A stretch of 44,697 nt of DNA. Origin: Lachnospiraceae bacterium. Its GTDB lineage: Bacteria; Bacillota; Clostridia; Lachnospirales; Lachnospiraceae. The stretch spans positions 1 to 44,697 of the forward strand of contig JAFRVD010000045.1 in assembly GCA_017441825.1 (NCBI GenBank), read 5' to 3'. Below the pieces are notes generated by a model that saw only the letters and a list, made by a program, of their open reading frames with translations, was not told where the DNA came from and ran no database searches. Made by a program: the position numbers and the translations under genes. Every line of letters starts with the position of its first letter. The first letter of the stretch is position 1. Below, in pieces: positions 34,133-43,093 of this stretch.

Positions 34133-36344
34133 GCGGCCGGCAGTTCTTGCGGCAGCGGTTCTGGCACTTGGGATTTTCATATTGTACAGGTGGGAGGAAG
34201 CCAGACGGGAGCATATCCTGTTCGGGCCTCCTTCTTTGCGCCGTGAAACTGAAAGTTCACCGGAGGGAAACGTGGCCTGCGAGATCACGGGAACGGTCCT
34301 CTCTGTCAGGGTCCAGAGTGACCGTACGGTCATGACGGTGCGGGGCGGCAAAAACGCCGGCAAACTCCGGGTGACACTTCGGGACGCGGATCTCACTCCC
34401 GTCCCGGGAAGCGTCATCAGGATGCGCGGGAAGACCGGACTCTATGACAAGGCGCTGAATCCCGGCGCGTTTTCCTACAGGGACTATTATGACAGCATAG
34501 GCGTATGGCTCAGATTCAGCCCTGATGAGATAGAAACGGTCCGGGAGGGGTCCCGGATCCTGAGATTTGTGTATACGCTTCGCGACCGGCTTGCAGAGGG
34601 GATCCGCACGTATGCGGACCCGGAGGACACGGGGCTTCTTGCGTCGCTCCTCCTGTCCGACGATTCTGACGTGGATCCGGACGTGAAGGATTCTTTTTCC
34701 TTCCTCGGGCTATACCAGATGATCTCGCTTTCGGGTCTCCAGATGCTTTTCTTAGGCTCCCTTCTCTTTGAGCTTGTCCGAAAACGCACCGGAAGGAAAT
34801 GGGAAGCCTTCTTTCTCGGTCTTTCAGCCGTACTTGTTCTTGCGCTCTTCACCGGCTTTTCAATGTCCGCGCTTCGGGCGGCCGTGATATATATGATCCG
34901 CTGCGGCGCTGTATTCTTAAAGCGTCACTTCGATTTTGCCACGGGATGCGCCTGGGCGCTCATACTGCTCATTCTGACCGAGCCTCTCCGGGTCCTCACG
35001 TCCGGCTTCTTATTCATGGCCGGGATCATGGTATCCATAGGGATCTTAGGCGACCTCCTGCTCCGGTATCTTAAGATACGCGGCGGGGCGTACCGTGCGC
35101 TTTTTACGGCGCTTTCCGTTCAGACCGTGCTTCTTCCGGTACGGCTTATGACGAGCTATGCCTTTAGCCTCGTGAGCCCCTTTGTTTACGCACTCCTCCT
35201 TCCGTGCTACGGGATCATTTTTATCCTTGGGCTTCTCGGGACTATTATCTCTGTCTTTTCCGGCGCAGCAGGGACGTTTCTTTTCGGCGCAGAACACTAT
35301 TTCCTCACCTTCATGAGGCTCGTTACGGAATACGCGTCCTCCGCACGGGGTTTTACAGTGATCACGGGGAAGCCCGCGGCTGTCCGTGTGCTCCTGTATT
35401 TCCTTCCTGTAGTACTCGTTACGGTCATCTTAAGGGTCCTCATAAACAGGAGAAAGCATGTTCACGAGGACCGGGAGCACAGGATCACGTCCGCGCATAA
35501 GCTCGCGGCCTTTGGGACGCTTCTTTCCATCATCATTATCGGGCTCGTTTTTCTCCGCCCGACGCCTCTGAAAGCAGGCACGGCGGAGCTTCTCATGATG
35601 GACTGCGGGCAGGGAGACGCGTTTCTGATAAGAACATCGGAGGGCACGGTGATCCTTTCGGACAGCGGGAGCTCGACGGACGACAGATTTTACAGGGATC
35701 AGCTGAAAAAGGTGCTCCTTTATTACGGGATCGAAAGGATCGATCTTGTGCTCGCGTCGCACCCGGACGATGACCACACGAACGCGCTTCACGAACTCTT
35801 TGCCGAGGGTCTCTTTGAAGCCGGGTACCTGCTTTACCCGTCGATCCTTTCTCAAGACTCTGAATATGCGGAGCTCTTTACACTGGCCGGAGAGAACGGG
35901 ACACAGGTTCTTCCGGCGCAAAGAGGACAGACACTTGCGATCCCCGGGGGGAAGCTCTTATTCCTGTGGCCGGCGCCCGGGGCAGCAGTCTCCGGAAACG
36001 ACGCGTCTCTCGTATACCGCTTTGAGTACGGAGACCGTTCGGTGCTTTTTACCGGCGATATCTCTTCTGAGATCGAACGGAAGCTCATGGGACTCACGAA
36101 AACGGATGTCCTCAAGGTCCCGCACCACGGGGCGCGTTTCTCATCGTCGGAACACTTTCTGGCCGCGATTTCCCCTGATTTCGCGCTTATAAGCTGTGCC
36201 AGGAGGAACAGCTACGGGCACCCGGCCGAAGAGACGCTCGCACGCCTTTCGGATGCCGGTGCAAAGATCCTGACAACGCAGCATCAAGGCGCAGTATTCG
36301 TGTCGCTCACACCGGGCGGCGTCCTTGTCAAACGGATGGAGTGA
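34128..36344 (+). CDS. comEC: DNA internalization channel ComEC/Rec2
   Basis: The membrane channel for single-stranded DNA uptake. The frame is open from 34110. The first conventional start is TTG at 34182, but upstream codons 34131-34181 encode a hydrophobic helix expected at the ComEC N terminus. An ATT codon at 34128 lies 9 nt after AAGGAG (34113-34118), so an AUU start, giving 738 aa, is my preferred reading. Then come a soluble OB region, the competence-domain membrane bundle (about 180-480) with SLSGLQMLFLGS and ALRAAVIYM, and a C-terminal metallo-beta-lactamase-like domain with SHPDDDHTNAL, TGD and VPHHGARFS. Confidence 0.9.
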   Translation: MKRPAVLAAAVLALGIFILYRWEEARREHILFGPPSLRRETESSPEGNVACEITGTVLSVRVQSDRTVMTVRGGKNAGKLRVTLRDADLTPVPGSVIRMRGKTGLYDKALNPGAFSYRDYYDSIGVWLRFSPDEIETVREGSRILRFVYTLRDRLAEGIRTYADPEDTGLLASLLLSDDSDVDPDVKDSFSFLGLYQMISLSGLQMLFLGSLLFELVRKRTGRKWEAFFLGLSAVLVLALFTGFSMSALRAAVIYMIRCGAVFLKRHFDFATGCAWALILLILTEPLRVLTSGFLFMAGIMVSIGILGDLLLRYLKIRGGAYRALFTALSVQTVLLPVRLMTSYAFSLVSPFVYALLLPCYGIIFILGLLGTIISVFSGAAGTFLFGAEHYFLTFMRLVTEYASSARGFTVITGKPAAVRVLLYFLPVVLVTVILRVLINRRKHVHEDREHRITSAHKLAAFGTLLSIIIIGLVFLRPTPLKAGTAELLMMDCGQGDAFLIRTSEGTVILSDSGSSTDDRFYRDQLKKVLLYYGIERIDLVLASHPDDDHTNALHELFAEGLFEAGYLLYPSILSQDSEYAELFTLAGENGTQVLPAQRGQTLAIPGGKLLFLWPAPGAAVSGNDASLVYRFEYGDRSVLFTGDISSEIERKLMGLTKTDVLKVPHHGARFSSSEHFLAAISPDFALISCARRNSYGHPAEETLARLSDAGAKILTTQHQGAVFVSLTPGGVLVKRME

Positions 36345-36359
36345 TGGTAGAATAAGATC

Positions 36360-37337
36360 ATGAAAATATTGAACCAGGACCTTAAGTCCCGTGAATTCAA
36401 AAAAGCATATCTCCTTTACGGCGACGAAGCCTACCTCCGGCGTTACTATGTCAATGCGTTCCGGGATAAGATCCTCGGAGACGATCGGATGAACCTTCTT
36501 GAACTCGAAGGGAAGGAGCCCGACCTTGGCGCACTCCGGGATTTCACGGATACCATGCCGCTTTTTGCGGAAAAGCGCCTGGTGATCCTCCGGGATACGG
36601 GACTGTTCAAGGCATCGTCGGAAGAGTACGCGGAATGGATCGGAAGCCTCCCGGATACCGCTGTAGTGATCTTTTCCGAGGAAGAAGCGGACAAGCGGAA
36701 CCGGCTTTATAAAAGAGTTTCAGAAAACGGCTACGCCGCAGAACTTTCGACCCCGGACGAACAGGGGAAAGGCGCCTTTGTGCAGCGCTTCCTGAAGGCG
36801 CATGACATGAAGATCACACGGGACGCGTACGACCTTCTGCTTTCGCGCCTTACGGGCGGACTCGACTCCATCACGAATGAGCTTGAAAAACTCTTAGGCT
36901 ACGCCGGAGAGGGCGGCTCCGTACGTGCGGAAGACGTCCGCGCCGTCATCACGGAGAGTACGGAGATCCGGGTTTTTGACCTCACGGACGCTCTTTCAGA
37001 AGGCCGGACCGAACGCGCTTTTGACATCTACTACAGTCTCCTCAGGGAGCGGGAGCCGGCAATGCGCCTTCTGTTCCTGATCTCACGCCAGTTTTCTCAG
37101 CTATATTCCATAAAAAGGATGGCCTCCGAAGGCTTGCGCGACGATGACGTCGCGAAAACCCTCGCGATCCGTTCGCCCTATGTGGTGAAGCGGCTCAGGA
37201 GGACCGCGGACAGATTCACGGAGGAGCGGCTCCTTTCCGCACTTACGAATATCCGAAGGACGGAGGAGGACGTGAAAACCGGGAACCTCGCAGAGGCGCC
37301 GGCGCTTGAGATCCTGATGATCTCTTTATGTGAATGA
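36360..37337 (+). CDS. holA: DNA polymerase III delta subunit
   Basis: The clamp-loader wrench subunit that opens the sliding clamp. At 325 aa it has YLLYGDEAYLRR near 17 (degenerate P-loop region), the MPLFAEKRLVIL beta-clamp-binding segment near 66, a GGLDSITNELEKL motif near 165 and the C-terminal collar helices. The ribosome binding site is weak (GGTAGAATAAG). comEC-holA adjacency is common in Firmicutes. This is the last gene before a new promoter. Confidence 0.95.
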   Translation: MKILNQDLKSREFKKAYLLYGDEAYLRRYYVNAFRDKILGDDRMNLLELEGKEPDLGALRDFTDTMPLFAEKRLVILRDTGLFKASSEEYAEWIGSLPDTAVVIFSEEEADKRNRLYKRVSENGYAAELSTPDEQGKGAFVQRFLKAHDMKITRDAYDLLLSRLTGGLDSITNELEKLLGYAGEGGSVRAEDVRAVITESTEIRVFDLTDALSEGRTERAFDIYYSLLREREPAMRLLFLISRQFSQLYSIKRMASEGLRDDDVAKTLAIRSPYVVKRLRRTADRFTEERLLSALTNIRRTEEDVKTGNLAEAPALEILMISLCE

Positions 37338-37355
37338 CGGCTTATTAAAAAAAGC

Positions 37356-37384
37356 GTGCAAAAATGCGCAGATTAATGTATAAT
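37356..37384 (+). promoter_or_regulatory. Promoter of murC
   Basis: GTGCAA (37356-37361), 17 bp, TATAAT (37379-37384). A leader of about 90 nt follows and contains two short hairpins. Confidence 0.6.
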
Positions 37385-37407
37385 ATTCTTTTGTGAATCG
37401 ACAGGCC

Positions 37408-37462
37408 CTTAAGTTTACAAAAGGGCGTGAATATACAGTCGGCTCTCTCTTTTTTGAGAGCC
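37408..37462 (+). other. Two hairpins in the murC 5' leader
   Basis: GCCCTT and AAGGGC, about 37408-37413 with 37424-37429, form one small stem. GGCTCTC (37441-37447) with GAGAGCC (37456-37462) forms a second, with a T-rich loop. Neither is followed by a T run, so they are not terminators. They may stabilise the mRNA or regulate translation. Confidence 0.4.
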
Positions 37463-37479
37463 TGCATAAGGAGCAGGAT

Positions 37480-38922
37480 ATGTCATTTTGCGGTTCAGCG
37501 CATGTACATTTTATGGGGATCTGCGGAAGCGGCTGCGCATCCATCGCGATGATCGCGGCGCGCGCTGGCTACAAGGTCACGGGCTGCGACCAGAGTACGG
37601 ATTCCTACTACGCCAAGGAACTGAAAAAGCTCGGGATCGAGATCCACGAAGGGCATAACAGGGAGCATTTGACGGAGGACGTGGATTTTGTAGCCGTCTC
37701 TCCGGCACTCTTTGACATAAGCCCCGATGAGCCTGAGCTTCTTCTTGCGAAGGAGCGCGGTATCCTCATGACGTGGCAGGAATTCATGGGGAAATACCTC
37801 CAGAAGGACAAAAAGGTAATAGCGGTCTCCGGCACTCACGGGAAGACCACCACAACGTTCATGACGGCGGAGCTCTTAATAGGCGGAAAGCTTGACCCGA
37901 CAGTTGAGGGCGGCTCCGTGTATAAAAAGTGGGGAAACGGCGGACGCTACGGCGAAGGGGAGATCTTCCTCTGCGAAGCGGATGAATTCAACCGGAATTT
38001 CCTCAATTACCATCCGGAGATCGCGGCGGTGAACAACGCGGAGATGGACCATCCGGAATGCTTCAGGGATTTCGACGATATGATCGACGCGTACGTAAGC
38101 TTCCTTACGGGCAGCCGGAACCTTAAGACGGTCATTCTGAACGCGGACAGTGAAGGTGCGATGGAAGTGCTCGGTAAAGCACTTGACGAGCCGCGCGTAC
38201 AGGCCGCCCGGAAGATCCTTTATACCAGGGACCGTGAGAGGACGTCGGACGACACAAAGACGGAGATCGTATTTTACGAAAGCACGGAAAAGACGAAGGA
38301 CGGTACAGCCTTCAGATTTACGGACAGGGACGGCGTGCATGAATTCCGCATGAAGCTCTACGGAGAGTACAACGTCAGTAACGCAGTAACAGCTTCCCTC
38401 ATTGCGCGTGCCGCAGGGCTTTCCGATGAAGTGATCGCGGAGTCGCTCCTTTCGTTTTCCGGCGTAGGCCGCCGCTTTGACTATGTGGGCGATTTCTCCG
38501 GAATCCCGGTCTTTGACGATTACGCGCATCATCCCACGGAGATCAAATCCGTGCTTACCATGTGCAGGGAATACTTCGGAGACCGGAAGGTCACCGCGGT
38601 CTTTGAGCCGCACCAGGTATCCCGCCTGACCCTGATGTTTGACCGGTACGTGGACGCGCTCAACATTGCGGACCATGTGATCATCATGAAAACGCACCTT
38701 GGCCGCGAGATCCATAAAGGGGTACGTCCGATCCCTGAGGAGACGTGGAAGGCGGCGTCCCCGAAGATGCTGTACGAGGAAGAGTACGAATCGATCCGGG
38801 GTGCGCTCCTTAAACTTATAGAGCAGGACGAATGCGGCATCATCGTCGTCATCGGCGCTGCGAATTCCTACAGGATCTCGCAGGCACTGGCAGCGGAAGG
38901 AAAAACAGCGAATGGCAAGTGA
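37480..38922 (+). CDS. murC: UDP-N-acetylmuramate--L-alanine ligase (MurC-type Mur ligase)
   Basis: Adds the first amino acid of the peptidoglycan stem peptide in the cytoplasm. At 480 aa it has an N-terminal Rossmann domain (HVHFMGICGSGCASIA), ATP loop SGTHGKTTTTF near 112, CEADEFNRNFL near 165, NNAEMDH and DDYAHHPTEI, the last being a MurC hallmark. The N-terminal nucleotide loop differs from the usual GIGGIGMSGLA, so Mpl-like activity cannot be excluded. AAGGAG at 37468-37473 fixes the ATG at 37480; a GTG-started frame from 37393 would include the leader. It overlaps the next gene by 11 bp. Confidence 0.88.
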   Translation: MSFCGSAHVHFMGICGSGCASIAMIAARAGYKVTGCDQSTDSYYAKELKKLGIEIHEGHNREHLTEDVDFVAVSPALFDISPDEPELLLAKERGILMTWQEFMGKYLQKDKKVIAVSGTHGKTTTTFMTAELLIGGKLDPTVEGGSVYKKWGNGGRYGEGEIFLCEADEFNRNFLNYHPEIAAVNNAEMDHPECFRDFDDMIDAYVSFLTGSRNLKTVILNADSEGAMEVLGKALDEPRVQAARKILYTRDRERTSDDTKTEIVFYESTEKTKDGTAFRFTDRDGVHEFRMKLYGEYNVSNAVTASLIARAAGLSDEVIAESLLSFSGVGRRFDYVGDFSGIPVFDDYAHHPTEIKSVLTMCREYFGDRKVTAVFEPHQVSRLTLMFDRYVDALNIADHVIIMKTHLGREIHKGVRPIPEETWKAASPKMLYEEEYESIRGALLKLIEQDECGIIVVIGAANSYRISQALAAEGKTANGK

Positions 38923-40231
38923 AAATACTACTCAGGAGTCCCGGGAGGAGATCCGGAAGAGAAGACAGGCAGAGCAGAGAAGGAAGCAGAGGATCCGCTC
39001 CGCGCTCATCATCCTGTTCATCCTGTTCTCTCTTATCAACATCGGCTTCGGCATCCTGAACTTAAAAACACTGATCGATAAAAAGCGCGAAGGGAACGCT
39101 CAGGAATCGCAGGAGGCAGTTCCGGAGGAGACACCGGGGGAAGACTCTCGTGAAAGCGGTGCGCCGGACGTTACGGAAAGCACTCCGGAAGAGACTGAGC
39201 CTCCTGAAACGGACACAAAGCCCACTGAGACTGAGCCTCCGGAAACAGAGACGGAGCCCCGGGTGACGGAGCCTTCCGAGACGCCGTCTGAAAGCGGCTC
39301 CCAGTCCGGGCTTGAGAACGATCCGCGCTATGAAGTCACGAAGAAGTACGAAAACATCGGCGTGATCCACAATGTGAACAACTTCCTGAACATCCGGAAG
39401 GAGCCGGACTCTTCGTCAGTGACTATCGGCAAAGCCATGCGGAGGTCCGCGGTGACGGTCCTCGAGACAGAGGATAACGGCTGGCTTAAGATCCGTTCGG
39501 GCGAACATGAAGGCTTTGTGTCCGGAGATTACGTCGCGACGGGTGAAGAGGGCAAGGTCCTCGCCATGGAGTACTGCAAGAACAACGCGTTCTCGACAGA
39601 ACGCGATACGCCCGTCTACCGGAGCGCGAGCAAGGACGAGGAAGTCATCTTCTCCATCAATCCGGAGAACGGCTATTCAGTGTTAGACGTCTTAGGCACA
39701 TGGGTCAAGATCCAGATCACTGAGGGCCTTTCGGGATACGTGGAGCGCGACGCCGTGAACGTGCGCTACACGCTGGAGGAGCCCATCTTCTTCGTAAATG
39801 ACCAGGACGTGTCCGAGCTCCGGCTGGACATCGTCAACAAGGCGTTTGAATATTATGGCGGCAAGTACGTCTGGGGCGGCGCCGATCTTGCGACCGGAGT
39901 GGACTGCTCCGGCTTTACGCTCCGGATCTACGAATCGTTCGGGATCAGCCTGCCGAGGCTTTCCTATGAACAGGCAAAGTGGGGCAGGGCCGTTTCGAGC
40001 ATGTCGGAAGCGCAGCCCGGCGATCTCCTGTTCTTCCACGGCTACCGCAACGGGACCGTAACGCCCGGCATCGGGCACGTGGCCATCTACATCGGCAACG
40101 GCAAAATGATCCACGCGGCGTCCGAAGCCCGAGGGATCGTTGCCGACAACTACAACTACCTGGGCGAGCCTGTGTCCATCCGCCGTGTGGTGACGGAGCA
40201 GGCGGAAGCATCCTATAAGGGGAATCATTAA
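38912..40231 (+). CDS. SH3-NlpC/P60 cell-wall peptidase, membrane anchored
   Basis: A 439-aa secreted peptidase. A charged cytoplasmic tail (1-30) precedes a membrane helix (about 31-53). A Pro/Thr/Glu linker (about 65-130) has TEPPET-type repeats. Two SH3-like domains (about 145-210 and 225-290) recognise wall polymer. The C-terminal NlpC/P60 domain has catalytic C332 in VDCSGF, H389 in GHVAIYIG and H400 in MIHAAS. It probably cleaves the D-Glu-diamino-acid bond in stem peptides. It is translationally coupled to murC upstream and to the rhomboid-like gene (TAATG) downstream. Confidence 0.93.
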   Translation: MASENTTQESREEIRKRRQAEQRRKQRIRSALIILFILFSLINIGFGILNLKTLIDKKREGNAQESQEAVPEETPGEDSRESGAPDVTESTPEETEPPETDTKPTETEPPETETEPRVTEPSETPSESGSQSGLENDPRYEVTKKYENIGVIHNVNNFLNIRKEPDSSSVTIGKAMRRSAVTVLETEDNGWLKIRSGEHEGFVSGDYVATGEEGKVLAMEYCKNNAFSTERDTPVYRSASKDEEVIFSINPENGYSVLDVLGTWVKIQITEGLSGYVERDAVNVRYTLEEPIFFVNDQDVSELRLDIVNKAFEYYGGKYVWGGADLATGVDCSGFTLRIYESFGISLPRLSYEQAKWGRAVSSMSEAQPGDLLFFHGYRNGTVTPGIGHVAIYIGNGKMIHAASEARGIVADNYNYLGEPVSIRRVVTEQAEASYKGNH

Positions 40232-41115
40232 TGTCAGCTCTTGACCGGCTTGAAAGCAAATTCGGGAAGCTCAAGCTCCCGAATCTGATCTATGTTTTTG
40301 TGGGCGCCTATGTGCTCGGCTACGTGATCTCCTTCACGGCGCCGTTTATCCTGAACTACCTGTGTTTTGATCCCGAACGGATCTTCCACGGTCAGGTCTT
40401 TCGGCTCTTCACGTTCATCACGATGACACAGAGCTCTTCGAACGTGTTCATGGTGTTCATCACATGCTTTATCTACATCTCCATCGCGAAGGCGCTGGAG
40501 CGGATCATCGGCCGTTTCCGGATCAATTTTTTCCTGGTCTCGGGATGGCTCATGCTCCTCATTTTCGGCTTCCTGTTCTACTTCATCATGCCTGACCTGT
40601 ACGCTATGTACGTTGTTCAGCTGAAGCCGTACTACCTGCTCGCGATGCTGTTCGTGCTGTTCGCGATGATCTTCCCGGACGCGCGGTTTTTGCTCATGTT
40701 CATCATCCCGATCAAGGGAAGATGGATGATCTTCATCACGCTCGCGCTCTATGCGCTGGACGTGATCCAGGCCTTTTCCTACGGTATCTACGGATACGGC
40801 TGGGTCCTGGTCTTCATGATCGTCTCAGCCATCCTGACGCTTCTTCTGTTCCTGTACCTGTCAGGCTACAGGCGGCGGTCCGTAAGGAGGCCCGTCAATA
40901 TCCGTGCGTACAGGAGCCAGAGATCTTCCGGCGGTTCTCCCCGGCAGGCTTCGGAAAAGCCCTTCCGCCACAAATGCGTGATCTGCGGCAGGACCGACGT
41001 TTCGAACCCGGAGCTCGATTTCCGCTACTGTACGAAATGCGCAGGCAATTATGAATACTGCAGCGAGCACCTGTACACGCATATCCACAGAGGCGCGCCG
41101 GACAGCACTGTGTAA
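40231..41115 (+). CDS. Rhomboid-fold membrane protein lacking catalytic residues, with zinc-ribbon-like tail
   Basis: A 294-aa membrane protein with about six hydrophobic helices in residues 20-215. The block MLFVLFAMIFPDARFLLMF followed by IPIKGRWM corresponds to the rhomboid L4-L5 region, where active proteases carry GxSG. Here the equivalent residues are KPYYLL, and no helix-6 His is seen, so it is presumably a pseudoprotease. The C-terminal soluble tail has CVICGRTD, YCTKCAGNYEYCSEH and HIH, a likely zinc-binding cluster. Function unknown; coupling to a wall peptidase gene suggests an envelope role. Confidence 0.75.
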   Translation: MSALDRLESKFGKLKLPNLIYVFVGAYVLGYVISFTAPFILNYLCFDPERIFHGQVFRLFTFITMTQSSSNVFMVFITCFIYISIAKALERIIGRFRINFFLVSGWLMLLIFGFLFYFIMPDLYAMYVVQLKPYYLLAMLFVLFAMIFPDARFLLMFIIPIKGRWMIFITLALYALDVIQAFSYGIYGYGWVLVFMIVSAILTLLLFLYLSGYRRRSVRRPVNIRAYRSQRSSGGSPRQASEKPFRHKCVICGRTDVSNPELDFRYCTKCAGNYEYCSEHLYTHIHRGAPDSTV

Positions 41116-41172
41116 ATATCTTTCCGGCAAGCAGCAAAGAAGGAACCATAAAAGATCCCGAGGATCGATCTC

Positions 41173-42435
41173 ATGAAAACTGTCATCATTACAGGCGGCG
41201 GCGCATCCGGGATGGCTGCCGCCTTCGGCGCATCAGAGAAAGCACGCGTGATCCTCCTTGAGCAGAACGAGAAGCTCGGGAAGAAGCTGTACATCACGGG
41301 GAAGGGCCGCTGCAACCTGACGAATGCCGCGGATACCGAAACGCAGCTTCAGAACGTGGTCACAAACCGGCGGTTTCTATACAGTGCGCTGTATTCATTT
41401 TCAAATACCGATCTCATGGCACTCATGGAAGGATCCGGGCTGCCTCTGAAAACAGAGCGCGGAGGCCGCGTTTTTCCGGCGTCCGACCATTCTTCGGACG
41501 TGATCCGGACGTGGGAAAGGCTTCTTAAGAGCCGTAACGTTGAGATACGCCTGGGAACCCGTGTCACGGAGATCCTTACGGAAAACGGGTGTGTGACCGG
41601 CGTACGGGCAAAATGCGGCGGACGAGAAGAGATCCTTTCCTGTGACGCACTGGTGCTTGCGACCGGCGGCCTGTCCTACAGATCGACCGGCGCGACGGGA
41701 GACGGCTACCGGTTTTCCGAGGCGCTCGGACATACGGTCACAAGGAGGCGGCCTGCGCTGTGTCCCCTGACTGTAAAGGAGTCCTTCGTTTCGGACCTTC
41801 AGGGACTTTCCCTGAAGAACGTCGGGATCCGGATCCTGGGGTCAAAGAAGGCTCTTTATGAGGATTTCGGAGAACTCCTCTTTACCCATTTCGGAGTCAG
41901 CGGCCCCGTCATCCTGTCCGCGAGCTCCATCGTCGGAAAAGAATTTGAAAAGGCGCCGGAGCTTACGCTTCTCATAGATCTTAAGCCGGCACTTACGGAA
42001 GAGCAGCTGGACGCACGGATCCTTCGGGATCTTCAGGAGAATCTCAATAAAAAGTTCCGGAACGCGCTCGGGAAACTGCTTCCGCAGCGCCTTATAGGAA
42101 CAGTCATAGAACAGTCCGGGATCGACCCGGAAAAGCCTGTGAACGAAGTGACGCGGGAGGAGCGGAAGGCACTTCTTTCCGTGCTCAAGGGGCTTCCCTT
42201 GACGCTTACGGGCCTTCACGGCTACGATGACGCGGTGATCACCCAGGGCGGCGTTAACGTGAAGGAAGTCAATGCTTCGACCATGGAAAGCAGGCTGATC
42301 AAAAATCTCTACTTCGCAGGAGAGCTCCTCGACGTGGACGCGATGACGGGAGGGTTCAATCTCCAAATCGCCTGGTCCACCGGGGTGCTGGCCGGAAGAA
42401 GCATCGGAGAAAAGGAGGAAACGGATGGGGTTTGA
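41173..42435 (+). CDS. HI0933/BaiN-family FAD-dependent oxidoreductase
   Basis: A 420-aa flavoprotein of the YhiN/HI0933 family. The FAD-binding ITGGGASGMAAAFGA is at the N terminus, KLYITGKGRCNLTN near 38, GGRVFPASDHSSDV near 97, ATGGLSYRSTGATGDG near 163, FTHFGVSGPVIL near 239 and the closing GELLDVDAMTGGFNLQIAWSTG. Family members include BaiN of bile acid dehydroxylating clostridia, but no bai genes lie nearby, so the substrate is unknown. AGGA in the 57-bp gap is its ribosome binding site. It overlaps cmk by 11 bp, an order common in clostridia. Confidence 0.92.
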   Translation: MKTVIITGGGASGMAAAFGASEKARVILLEQNEKLGKKLYITGKGRCNLTNAADTETQLQNVVTNRRFLYSALYSFSNTDLMALMEGSGLPLKTERGGRVFPASDHSSDVIRTWERLLKSRNVEIRLGTRVTEILTENGCVTGVRAKCGGREEILSCDALVLATGGLSYRSTGATGDGYRFSEALGHTVTRRRPALCPLTVKESFVSDLQGLSLKNVGIRILGSKKALYEDFGELLFTHFGVSGPVILSASSIVGKEFEKAPELTLLIDLKPALTEEQLDARILRDLQENLNKKFRNALGKLLPQRLIGTVIEQSGIDPEKPVNEVTREERKALLSVLKGLPLTLTGLHGYDDAVITQGGVNVKEVNASTMESRLIKNLYFAGELLDVDAMTGGFNLQIAWSTGVLAGRSIGEKEETDGV

Positions 42436-43093
42436 CATTGCTATCGACGGACCCGCAGGGGCGGGCAAGAGCACCATTGCGAAGGGTATTGCAAAACGGA
42501 TGGGCTTTATCTACGTGGATACCGGCGCACTGTACCGTGCGGTCGGGCTTTACATGCTGGACAAGGGCATTCCGACAGACGACCGTGATAAAGTTTCCGC
42601 GGCGCTTCCGGAGATCACCGTAGACATCGAATACGAAAATGAAGAGCAGCAGGTGCTCCTTCTCGGGAAAAACGTGACGCCGTATCTCAGGACACAGGAG
42701 GTCGGCGAAGCGGCGTCGGTCACGTCTGCATATCCCGAGGTGCGCGACAAGCTTCTCGATCTTCAGCGGACGCTTGCGGAAAAATACGACGTTGTAATGG
42801 ACGGACGGGACATCGGCACCGTGGTGCTGCCGGACGCGGATTTAAAGATCTACCTCACGGCGGACAGCAGGGTACGCGCGAAACGGCGCTTTGACGAGCT
42901 TAAGGCGAAGGGCGGGGACCCGGACTTCTTTGAGGTCTTAAAGGAAGTCGAGGAACGGGACTACCGCGACTCGCACCGTGAGACGGCGCCTCTTAAGCAG
43001 GCGGACGACGCAGTGCTTCTCGATTCCTCACGGATGTCCGTCGAGGAAGTGCTCTGCACCATTGAAGGGCTGATCCGGGAGAAGCGTGCATGA
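42425..43093 (+). CDS. cmk: Cytidylate kinase
   Basis: Phosphorylates CMP and dCMP with ATP. At 222 aa it has the P-loop IDGPAGAGKSTIAK at 7-20, VDTGALYRAVG, VVMDGRDIGTVVLP near 120 and RRFDELKAKG, plus RDYRDSHRETAPL near 178 in the C-terminal lid and CMP-binding part. An AAAAGGAGG-like site in the end of the upstream gene serves its start. It overlaps ispH by 4 bp. Confidence 0.97.
   Translation: MGFDIAIDGPAGAGKSTIAKGIAKRMGFIYVDTGALYRAVGLYMLDKGIPTDDRDKVSAALPEITVDIEYENEEQQVLLLGKNVTPYLRTQEVGEAASVTSAYPEVRDKLLDLQRTLAEKYDVVMDGRDIGTVVLPDADLKIYLTADSRVRAKRRFDELKAKGGDPDFFEVLKEVEERDYRDSHRETAPLKQADDAVLLDSSRMSVEEVLCTIEGLIREKRA

Noticed and set aside
37393-37479. GTG start of murC at 37393 giving 29 extra residues
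   Set aside because: That stretch encodes no MurC-like sequence, contains the leader hairpins, and the ATG at 37480 has AAGGAG at proper spacing.
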